The position numbers and the translations under genes were made by a program. The notes beneath the pieces are model-generated. The model was not told the DNA's origin and did not search any database. It saw nothing but the letters and a program-made list of their open reading frames with translations. 64,000 bases of DNA, taken from NCBI GenBank assembly GCA_028274465.1, contig CM051457.1, forward strand, positions 54,348,425 to 54,412,424, given 5' to 3'. Source of the DNA: Plantago ovata. Taxonomy: Eukaryota > Streptophyta > Magnoliopsida > Lamiales > Plantaginaceae. Each line of letters starts with the position of its first letter. The first letter of the stretch is position 1. Shown here one piece after another: positions 22,742-31,628 of the stretch.

Positions 22742-23858
22742 ACACTTCATCGATCCTAAATGCATTCGAGTAGTCAGATGAAAGGACCTTACCGTCGCTG
22801 CATTGAGTGCAACAGGCTTCAACAACGAAAGGTAGCTTTGATATTCCGCTCAAACGTCCTCATGTATTGATATTGCAAATGGAATTGTTTAGGAATTCCA
22901 TAAGGCCTAGTAAAGGTACTAGCTTAATACACTGAGGCCCTATGGGTCACACTATATGGTGTACCGACTTATCCGCATGACTATTGGAAAGGAATTATAA
23001 TTAACTTAACTGAGTTAATTATAATCAGTTATGGCGCAATTAATATTATGAGAATATTAATTGAATTAATTGTATTTATGAAAATACAATTAAATATTAT
23101 ATTTTAGAAATATAATTGTGATAGAAATTAAAAGGATATATTAATTAGACTAATATATGCGCATGAGCGAAATCTAATTAGAGTTAGAATTGGTCTAGAC
23201 TTGCATGTGGGTCCCAAAAGTGGGGACCACCAAACCTCTAAGTGGCGCGGTTTCCTTCCTCCAATTAAACTTATGGGGCAAGTTTTCCTAATTGAGTTAT
23301 GTTTTAATTAGGAGATGAACCTAGACATAAAGGTTTACTTGTGCAATAAGAATTAGAATTCTTATTCCTTTTAGGAGTCTAATAGAATGTTCTTTAGGCT
23401 TCTATTCACTACTATATAAGTAGATGGTTAGGAGAGCTTTATATATACTTTCTCATTCACTCTCTTATTCTCTCAAGATAAAATAACGCTCTCCCTTCCC
23501 TCCATGCCACACACCGCCGCCGCCCCTTCTCTCGATAAGCTTGTTCATCCCTGGATACCAAGGTTGAGGTTTTAAGAAGCTGGAAACTAATCTTTATTGT
23601 TTTGCAGATAATCAAGAAGGCGAATTAGATATCTTCGACTTCACCAAAGGAGAAGATACTGCTGATTACTACGTGGATCTCATTGATTGGAATCCAACTA
23701 TCAATTTTGTTCTAGTTCTTACTTTCGGAGTATTGTAAGTCTTGTAACTAATGTGATTTAATACATATTATATGCATGATCAATTAGTATGCATGTTAAG
23801 AAAATTTTGAAATTCCGCTGCATAACCCTAGGGGTAATTCTGACCGTATTTTCTTACA
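22742..23858 (+). repeat. 5' LTR of copia F, right segment
   Basis: Continues the F LTR after element A and ends TTTTCTTACA just before the tRNA-Met primer site. It contains an array of hairpins (22995-23160), a TATA box TATATAA (23413-23419), and a transcribed part with a CT-rich and (CCG)-rich leader. It matches the reverse complement of 58283-59530 in G. Confidence 0.92.
22995..23160 (+). repeat. Array of hairpins in the copia F LTR
   Basis: Consecutive perfect fold-backs: arms 22995-23006/23013-23024 (12 bp), 23037-23047/23053-23063 (11 bp), 23066-23077/23082-23093 (12 bp), 23096-23104/23108-23116 (9 bp), and ATATATTA/TAATATAT near 23145-23160. All are AT-rich and have short loops. The G LTR has the same series (59056-59228) with altered arm and loop sequence. 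Confidence 0.8.
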
Positions 23859-25350
23859 GTGTTATCAAAGCCAAGTTGATTGATTATGTATATACGTGTA
23901 TGTTGTTTGATTAATTAGTTTATGTGGATACAATTGATTTTATGTTAATTCGATTTTATAAAGTTTTGTTTTAAAATAAATTTTGAATCTATTCTTTTCA
24001 AAAAAAATAAAAATTTATTATTATTAAATTGGGGGTAGGGTGACGGCGAACCGCCGCAGGCGATCTGCCTGCGATTTTGACGCACGCAATGACATGCAAG
24101 TCGAAAGGGAGGGGAATTAATCCCTTCCCGTTTGTTTATGTATTTTTCCAATTTATTAATTTTATAATTACGGTTTGACCCAAGAATCAAATTTTAAAAG
24201 TTTTGAGGATTTAATTTTATATTTTGAATATAAATTAGACTTTATTGCAATAAGTATTAACTAGAAGTGTTAAGAATTAATATGTATTAAGTTGAAGGGG
24301 CTATTTTCAATTTATCAATTTATTGTTTATTGCAAATACGTCCTTCTACTTTCGAAAATTAAACTTAACCCCTCCAAGTTTTGAAAATTACAATTAGGTC
24401 CGTCGGGTTTTCAAAAATTGCAAATTGGTCACTAGAATTTTTAAAATTTCAATCTAGTCCAAAATTTTCAAATTTTTACATTGAGATTATAAGTATGGGA
24501 TTATAATTTTCATAATGAAGTTATGAAGTCTTTTGCTATCCACATATGCTAATGTATGTTTGTATGCTCTATATGCTATTGTATGTCAATGTATGTTTAA
24601 ATACCACGCCTGTTGTACTTTATTTTATGTTCGACCGGATTGCATGCGAGGGTAGACGGTGCCCTCTTATTTGTCAGACCGCTCTTCATATGTATGTATG
24701 TATGTATGTATGTATGGGTAGTCGGCACCCATTATGTGCTTGACCGCGTTTTAGAATTAGAATGGATAGGCGGCATCAATTATGTGTAGACCGCTCAGGC
24801 AAGTCGGGTAGGCGGCGCCCGTATTTGTAGATAACTGAGTTAACAACCCTCGAACCTAAATCCCCAAACAATATAAGTCTTGAAGTATGTATGCTTTAAT
24901 ATGAATTTCCACGATGCCTTTCATAAGGGGCCCTATTCAAGAACTTTTTCAACGTAGGGTACTATGCCCATGTATTTGCCCTATTTCGACATTGGGGCGT
25001 TTAGGTTTTACTTATGGTTATGACTTTCTTGCATTGCTCGATTGCAACAAGACTCGCAATGTGCGAGCATCAAGGTTAAATTGATTTAACCAACCAAGAG
25101 TTGCATGAGCAATTGGATAGTCCTACCAGTCACTCTATGCTATGCAACCACCCCACGTTGGGGTATATAGCATAGTAGTGATGACATTACTCGTATGTAC
25201 TTGTTATGGGGCAATGCATATGTGAAAAAAGTGGGAATTAAATAGCTAAAGGTCCTCGTTATTTAGTTAGTTGATTGTGTTTTAGAAATATTATTTCAAT
25301 TGTTGATTTATTATTTTTGTTTTATATTATTTCTCCTTAGGAAAACAAAA
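23859..25350 (+). other. Primer site and untranslated leader of copia F
   Basis: TGTTATCAAAGCC (23860-23872) resembles the initiator tRNA-Met complement used by copia elements. The 1.5-kb leader has no gene. It contains a (TATG)n microsatellite (about 24690-24715), four spaced copies of a GGGTAGRCGGYRCCC motif (24650, 24716, 24764, 24806), and a pyrimidine tract ending TTCTCCTTAG just before the gag ATG, which could be a splice acceptor. Confidence 0.75.
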
Positions 25351-26346
25351 ATGGCTAGTATCTCGCTCCGTGCTATATTAGAGAAGCAAGTTTTGACTGG
25401 ACCAAACTTCCTTGATTGGATCAGGAATATTCGTCTGGTGCTGAGGTACGAAAAGATTGAGTATGTCTTGGATGAAGCCATACCCGTGTGTCTTGAAAAT
25501 CAGTCTGCTAAGGCAAAGGCTGATAAGCATCAGGAGGATGCTAAGGCCACGCAATGCTTTATGCTGGCGGCAATGAGCAATGAGTTGCAAAGGCAACATG
25601 AGAATATGTTGCCATATGAGATGTTGAAGCATCTGGAGTCGCTCTTTAAGACGACTGCTAGGAGTGTCGAATTTGATTTGATCAAAGAGATATTCACATA
25701 CAGGCTCAGTGAAGGTGGAAACATGTGCTCAAAATGATTGGTCTTCTTGAGAAGCTTGCCGTTGCTGGAATCAAGCTAGAAGATAAAGTTGTTGTTATCT
25801 TCATCCTTCAATCATTGCCTAGCTCGTATTCACAGTTCATTGTCGGAGCAACGAAGGAAGCAACACTGCCGGAGCTCCATAATCTGTTGAAGACTTATAA
25901 CCAGATATCTTCCTATGAAGGATAAATCGGTCATGATGATTGGGAAATCTTCTAACCCAAACCCGAGGAACAAGGGAGCTAAGGGTAAGGGGAAGATGAA
26001 AGCCAAGGCTATTGCACCTAGTACTAAGCCTAAGAGTCTGAACCAGAAAGGGACAAACTTCAAGAGAAGTGGACGGGTACGCACAGATGAGTGCCTTTAC
26101 TGTAAGCAGAAAGGACACTGGAAGAAAGACTGCCCGAAGTTGAAGGCAGATGGAGCTATGACGCAACCAACATCTAGCTCAGGTATGTTTGTTATTGAAA
26201 TAAACATGACTACTATTGACTCAAATTGTTGGGTATTAGATACAACTTGTGGCTCACACATTTGTAATAATGTATAGGGGCTCACTGATGACAGGCTAGT
26301 CAAGCAAGGGGAAATCGATCTACGCGTTGGGAATGGCGTTGCTGTT
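25351..26346 (+). pseudogene. gag: gag and protease start of copia F
   Basis: ATG at 25351 (MASISLRAILEKQVLTGPNF) begins a copia-type gag with the LTGPNFLDWIRNIRLVLR motif of the gag N-terminus. A basic linker and a zinc knuckle CLYCKQKGHWKKDC (about 26092-26133) follow, then the start of the protease (SNCWVLDT...SHICNN). Gag packages RNA; protease matures the polyprotein. The region is cut at 26346 by the CACTA transposon and resumes at 29943. A few breaks. G carries the same knuckle and protease motifs. Confidence 0.88.
26344..26346. repeat. Target-site duplication of the CACTA element (GTT), left copy
   Basis: GTT precedes CACTACAAG at 26347 and follows CTTGTAGTG at 29940-29942. A 3-bp duplication is diagnostic of CACTA (En/Spm) transposons. 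Confidence 0.93.
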
Positions 26347-26370
26347 CACTACAAGAAAACAACCATTTAG

Positions 26371-26655
26371 CAACCGAGTAGTAGATACGGATAGCATCCG
26401 TCGCTATTTAGCGACGGATCGGTGAGTGTAGCGACGGATGAACACGAACTGCGCTCTAAGCTCAGTTCGTACCAAGAAACATCCAATTCGCGTTCTAATT
26501 AGCGACGGATGAGATTTATCCGTCGCTATATTGGAGACGGATAAAGTTATCCGTCCCTAAATCTGTTGACCACGCTATTTTTTATGAAGAACAAATGGAG
26601 AAAAGTTAATAAATAAATATATAGTGATGGATGAGTTCATCCGTCGCTACGTCTC
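26371..26655. repeat. 5' subterminal repeats of the CACTA element
   Basis: About nine copies in both orientations of a motif centred on GCGACGGAT, many paired as short palindromes such as TAGCGACGGAT...ATCCGTCGCTA. In En/Spm, subterminal motifs are the binding sites of TNPA and control both promoter and excision. That role here is inferred by analogy. Confidence 0.85.
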
Positions 26656-27496
26656 TTTATACAGACGGGTGGCCTTTCTTCTTCCTCATTTCTGCGTTTC
26701 CCATTTTTCTTTCTCTCGCTTCTTCTTCTTCTTCGGCTTCTTCGATCCATCTCCAAACTCAACCAATTCAAGAAACGTTTAGCTCAAATCAAAGCCTATC
26801 CAACAAGGAGTTCGAATCCCTATTAAATTTTGAGGTTTTTCAACAATTTGAAAGGTAATTAACATAACCCTAAATTTTGGGTTTCTTTTTTAAATTTGTT
26901 GCTCATTTTGATTTTGATTTTGATTGAATTTGTTCTATGTTTATTGCAGGCTAGGGTACGAGCAGCAAGGCACCTCCACCGCCACCGCCACCGCCACCTC
27001 CACCGCCACCGCGCCGGACCACCACCAACACTTCCTTTCTCCCTCTCTTCCCCATTTAAAAGGTTAGTAAACCTAACTGTACTTTTAATTTCAGATTATT
27101 AATTTTAATTGAGGGTATGTTAATTTTAATTTAAGGCTTAGGGTTTGTTGATTGAATTTGTTAATTTAGAAACTAGTTAATTGTTAATTTAGGGTTTAGG
27201 TTTACTTCTTTTCCTCTCCATTTCCTCTACTTCACTGCCTAATCTCTTCTTTTTTTTCGTTTTTTTTACGTACATAGTTGAAAATCATTCTGGAAATGGT
27301 TAATGCTTAATATAACTCAATTCTTAATTTAACTCAATAAGCAAAAAGAAAAAATGATTAATTAACTGAATAAGAAAAAAAAAGTGGCTGCAACGAACAA
27401 AGATTAGAAAGATAGAAAATATAAAAAGTTGAATTTTTGTTAATAATATAGTTTACATATAAGTTTCATCCATCAATAGCTAATTCTAGTCACTCT
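26656..27496 (+). other. CACTA 5' region: CT-rich leader, possible untranslated exons
   Basis: A CT-rich stretch (26680-26780) is followed by donor-like GAAAG|GTAATT (26854), an AT-rich gap ending TTTATTGCAG (about 26949), a (CCACCG)-type microsatellite (26975-27015) and another donor-like AAAAG|GTTAGTA (27061). This looks like the untranslated first exons of a transposon transcript. I find no conserved protein. Confidence 0.4.
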
Positions 27497-27763
27497 TCAT
27501 CCCCTCGTCCTGGTCCTCAGAGCTTGCTCCTCATTCAAGAGCGACCAGTCGGTGACATCCCTTGGATCGACAAGCTGTTGTTGGTATAGCTTGCAGAAGA
27601 CCCCTTGGTCTTCGAAGTACTCAACCACCTTGTTCTCACAAGGGGGAGGAGTAGGAGATTTAGGAAGGATTTGGAGGAAACCCCTCATTGAGAGCTTCCT
27701 CCATTTCAGCCCATATCTCGGGCTCAACTTATGGTGGGGGAAGGGGGGAGGTTGTATCTTCAA
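27497..27763 (-). CDS. Unrecognised 88-aa ORF inside the CACTA element
   Basis: The minus-strand ORF has a proline-rich N-terminal half and a part reading YFEDQGVFCKLYQQQLVDP. I do not recognise the family. Its base composition is richer in G and C than its AT-rich flanks, so it might be a captured fragment of another gene, or a piece of transposon coding sequence. Overlapping plus-strand ORFs are equally unsupported. There is no start context to favour it. Confidence 0.25.
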   Translation of the reverse strand: MKIQPPPFPHHKLSPRYGLKWRKLSMRGFLQILPKSPTPPPCENKVVEYFEDQGVFCKLYQQQLVDPRDVTDWSLLNEEQALRTRTRG

Positions 27764-28149
27764 ACCTGAATTTGTTAGGGTTTTCCATAGTTGTGTGAGA
27801 ATATGTTAAAATTAGGTGCCTTTTCATAGTTGGTGTTGGGAATTCTGAGGGACAAATACACTTTATTATGCATGCATTTATGTACACATTCATGTATAGG
27901 TAAAAATTTATGTAATTATGCCCATGTATGGGAAACATTTATGAGGCATATATATGTTCCATGCATATATTCGTAGTATTTGTAATATGTTAATATTAAT
28001 CCGTTTTAAAAATAAAAGATGTTAATATTGATAAACATTATATATAAGCTATAAACTGAATTAATACGTTTACTATCGATCATTGTGAATCATGATTCAC
28101 AATTAGGGAAGCTATGTAAAGACAGAAACAAGAAAGAAGGAGATCCACC

Positions 28150-28331
28150 ATTACAAAAGAAACATAGTACTACTGGTAATTAAAAATGTAGTATGTGAGC
28201 AAGAAAGGTGCCTGGATCTTTAGGAGTTTGAAGTCTCCATCCTAAAAAAAATAATGACTAACGATGGAGACTTCAAGCTCCTAAAGATCCATGCACCTTT
28301 CTTGCTCACATACTACATTTCTTTTGTAATC
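28150..28331. repeat. Long near-perfect fold-back in the CACTA element
   Basis: Arms 28184-28240 and 28264-28320 are 57 bp with two mismatches (one of them a G-U pair as RNA) around a 23-nt loop. An outer 13-bp stem (28150-28162 with 28319-28331, allowing a small offset) follows after a 21-22-nt one-sided bulge. Such a structure is typical of a young microRNA-type or siRNA hairpin, or of a small inverted-repeat transposon. It lies upstream of the TNPA-like gene. Confidence 0.75.
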
Positions 28332-28408
28332 ATGTAAACCATATATATAGATTGATGACTAGAAGTTTAGTTAAATATGGTATGGTGTGGTTTGCATGCA
28401 TAAAAAAT

Positions 28409-28487
28409 ACAACCACACTGTCCTTCGGATACGCCATCACTTCCATTACTAGATAGTGTCGGTGTGTCCGAGGGATAGTGTGTTTGT
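28409..28487. repeat. Second, imperfect fold-back in the CACTA element
   Basis: ACAACCACACTGTCCTTCGG at 28409 pairs imperfectly with 28461-28487, with about 21 of 27 positions pairing before G-U pairs are counted. The loop is about 25 nt. It is flanked by two similar AATCATGTAAACCATATAT stretches (28328 and 28496), which form a direct repeat. Confidence 0.5.
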
Positions 28488-28627
28488 ACTTCGCTAATCA
28501 TGTAAACCATATATTCTTAAGAAGTTGTATATATACTGGTCTTTGATAAGTTATTTGATAAGCTAGACTTTCTTTTTGTTACAAGGTCTATCATGGATCA
28601 TACTTAACTTTTATACATACAGCCACA

Positions 28628-29350
28628 ATGAACAGGGATGGTCAAGCACAGCCCCAGGGCGGCCCTCGGCTGATAAGTGGGAAACCAGTACTGTCCATTG
28701 TGGAGGGGTCTAAGTAAGTTCTTAATAAGTTGGTATTTAATTGTGTTTATATATAGTTGTCGGTACTCCATTTTTTAATCTTTCAAAATATTTGGCAGGT
28801 TTCACCCATCTTTAGCTGTTAGAAGGAACACAATGATTATGAAAAGAGAGTTTTTTACGCCTACTGGGAGTGGTGGAAAAATGTGGGATACGGTTCCTCT
28901 TCCCGTCAAGGAGCACTTTTTCGAAGAATTCAAGGTACTTTACTATCTTTACTTGAATATTTCTAATTCTTGATTTCTGGGGCATTGCCTTTACTATATA
29001 TGTGTACCTTATCAGGTCTTGGGGCGTTGCCTTTACTATATCAGTGTACATTATCTATTCTTGGGGCATTGCCTTTACTATATCTGTTTGGAATGCACGT
29101 AGTTGGCATGACTTGTAACTGATGTTGGATTGTTGAAATGTCGCAGAAATACTACTATATCCCTCCTTCCAATACGGAGGAGATATGGAATGAATTCAAC
29201 ATCAAGGCGGAACGCATCCACATGCATATGATTTATGAGGCCAATGAGAAGCGCTTTCGGGAGAAAGAATGGGTTCGGTACATTAATCCGGATCATCAGG
29301 CGCGGTGGGATGAGATGTTTGAGAACCACGTGACCCGTGAAGGCACATAA
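28628..29350 (+). CDS. TNPA-like small protein of the CACTA element (3 exons)
   Basis: The model is exons 28628-28713, 28799-28934 and 29147-29350, with introns GTAAGT...TTGGCAG and GTACTT...GTCGCAG. Reading frame is kept throughout, giving 141 residues. It contains a basic start of exon 2 (LAVRRNTMIMKREFF), TGSGGKMW, PLPVKEHFFEEFKKYYYIPP and a helical EEIWNEFNIKAER region. The pattern resembles the plant En/Spm Ptta/TNPA-type family (Transposase_24 in my recollection), whose members bind subterminal repeats and aid transposition. It is shorter than full TNPA proteins. The frame is open from start to stop. The alternative is a longer transcript spliced after GGTGTTGCAG (29357-29366). Confidence 0.65.
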
Positions 29351-29649
29351 TGATGGGGTGTTGCAGGCTGAAGGTGCCGGTTGGATAGTGGAGAGCCCGT
29401 AGGATTAGTACTTTATTAGTTTTTTTAGGATTGTTAGTCCATCTCCGTACATTTTAAGATTCTCGTTCATTTTAATTCTTATCTTCGTACCTTTTAGTTT
29501 GTTTGTACGTACACTTTCAGTTTTGTTTGTACGTACACTCATAAAATGAATCAATCGTATATATTTGTTGGGCGTACTAAATTTTGAGCTGGAATAACAA
29601 ACATAAATTAAATAGAAATAAAAAGATAAAAATAAATAAAAAATAAATA

Positions 29650-29865
29650 ACGTTAGCGACGGATGATTTTATCCGTCGCCACATTCCCTTCGCCCGGGGA
29701 AGGAGATGAGTCCCTTTATTTTAACGACGGATTATATTATCCGTCGCTATATATAGATACGGATAAAATCATCCGTCTCTAAGTTGGTCAACGAAAAAAC
29801 CGGTTTATCCGTCGCTATAGTTAGCGACGGATAATATAATCCGTCTCTTTACTTTAGCGACTCCA
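29650..29865. repeat. 3' subterminal repeats of the CACTA element
   Basis: About nine copies of the GCGACGGAT motif in both orientations, several as pairs with AT-rich centres (for example TCCGTCGCTATAGTTAGCGA). They mirror the 5' block and are likely binding sites for a TNPA-type protein. Confidence 0.85.
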
Positions 29866-29942
29866 CTTTTCGCGACGTCCTACGTAGCGTTTCTAATGGG
29901 CGAAAGTGACTGATCTCTACCGTAGTTTTTCTTGTAGTGGTT

Positions 29943-31628
29943 ATTGTCAAGCGTGTTGGAAGATACAAGATGGATTTACCCTCAGGCCAAAGATTAGAAC
30001 TTGATAATGTTTATTACGTTCCTTCTATTGTCCGAAATATTATTTCCATTCTGTTGTTAGACAATTTGGATTTTTCCTTTCATTTTGCTAATAATACTTG
30101 TTATTTTTCGCACAATGGTATGTTTGGAAACACTCATCTTACGAATGGTTTATATTTATTCCAAAGTAGTCAAACGATATTTCATGTCGGAAACAAACAA
30201 CCGACTTTGAGTAAGAAGAATAATCCATCTTACCGTTGGCATTGTAGACTTGGTCATATCAATGAAACACGAATTCAAAGTCTAAGAAAGTTGGAGTACT
30301 TAGAGCCATTCGATTTGAATCTTATGGAACTTGTGAATGTTGTGTAAAAGGTAAAATGACGAATAAACCCTTTACAGGAAAGCGCATTCGCGCCACCCGC
30401 TGCTTAGAGCTAATACATAGTGATGTATGTGGACCGTTTCCAGTCCAGGCGCGTGGAGGTTATTCTTACTTCGTTACCTTTACAGACGACTTCTCAAGAT
30501 TCGGATACATTTATTTGATGAAACATAAATCTGAAACCTTTGAGAAGATTAAGGAGTTTAGGAATGAAGTCGAGAAAGAATTAAACTTAAGTATAATCAA
30601 ACTTCGGTCTGATCGAGGAGGCAAATACTTAAGTCATGAATTTCTTAATTACTTAAAGGAAAATGGAATTCAATCGCAATGGACTCCTCCTGGAACGCCC
30701 CAGCTAAATGGTTTATTTGAGAGTAGAAATCGAACCTTGTTAGACATGGTAAGATCCATGATTGCATTCTCAACTCTTCCAAAATATCTGTGGGGATATG
30801 TGCTACAAACTGCAATCTATATTCTGAATCGTGTACCATCTAAATCAGTTGAGAAAAATCCATATGAGTTATGGACTGGGAAGCAGTCTACTTTTGACTA
30901 TATGTGTGGGGGGGTTGCCCTGCACTTGTCAAAGTGATGCTCACTGGTAAATTAGATGAGACAAGTGTAAAGTGCTATTTCATAGGATACCCTCGTGAGA
31001 TGAGAGTTTATGAATTCTATCTTATCGAAGATCATAGAGTGATCATATCCAGAAATGTGAAATTTTTGGAAGAAGAATATCTTCAAGAAGAGAGACTTGA
31101 AGATACATTAGAGCTTGAAGAAATTCAAGAAGATAGCACTGAAGAACACGAGCCTATTTTATGGACTCAAGTTCAGTGGGATCTTTTGAAGCTAATGATG
31201 GCAATGAAATGACACTTGCTAGGCATGTCATAGCCAGTGGGAGTCCTGTGAACCGTCCTACAGTTGGAACCACTCCGACAGAATCAACAGTCGATCAACC
31301 TGTGAAACAAGAGGAACAAGCACAACCTCCAGCAAGGGAACGAAGGCGTCAAACGCCAGCAGTTGTGCAGATACCCACTGAAAATGTTCGCGTTACACGA
31401 AGTCAAAAAAGAAGAGCACCAGAGACCCCAAGAGAAGACGATGTCCTCCGTAGGTCAAGGAGGAAGAAAAATTTGCCTCCACTGACAAACTTCATGATAG
31501 AAGACATAATAAGTGAACTTGATGTTGGTTTTTCAGATAGGGAAGACCCTATGGCTTACGCTGAGGCAATGCAAGATATTGACTAAGAGAGGTGGCAATA
31601 AGCCATGGAATTAGAAATTGACTCTATG
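29943..31628 (+). pseudogene. pol: Protease end and integrase region of copia F
   Basis: Continues after the CACTA insertion. It includes the pre-integrase segment (LPSGQRLELDNVYYVPSIVR, then WHCRLGHIN, the His part of the zinc-binding site) and the integrase core ([57 protein letters not shown]). The hypervariable C-terminal linker with RVTRSQKRR follows. Integrase inserts element DNA into the host chromosome. Several breaks. The reading is interrupted at 31629 by element X. G (61636-63971) is the inverted relative. Confidence 0.88.

Larger units (their letters stand above)
26347..29939 (+). mobile_element. CACTA (En/Spm) DNA transposon, 3.6 kb
   Basis: Terminal inverted repeats CACTACAAGAAAA at both ends, 3-bp GTT duplication, and dense subterminal repeats of the type TAGCGACGGAT / ATCCGTCGCTA at both ends. 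It carries a small three-exon TNPA-like gene (28628-29350) but no recognisable TNPD/transposase catalytic gene, so it is probably non-autonomous. It also holds two fold-backs (28150-28331 and 28409-28487) and an unrecognised minus-strand ORF (27497-27763). Inserted in copia F. Confidence 0.95.
1..31628 (+). mobile_element. Ty1/copia element F (part), host of nested insertions
   Basis: An LTR retrotransposon of the copia superfamily whose start lies left of the window and whose 3' half lies right of it. Its own parts are: LTR pieces 1-607 and 22742-23858, leader 23859-25350, gag/protease 25351-26346 and integrase 29943-31628. It is split by Ty3-type element A in the LTR, a CACTA transposon after the protease, and element X at 31629. 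Protease before integrase, with integrase reached before any reverse transcriptase, is the copia order. Element G at the right edge is a second, inverted member of the same family. F is broken with several breaks in addition to the insertions. As the outermost layer it is the oldest element here. Confidence 0.9.
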
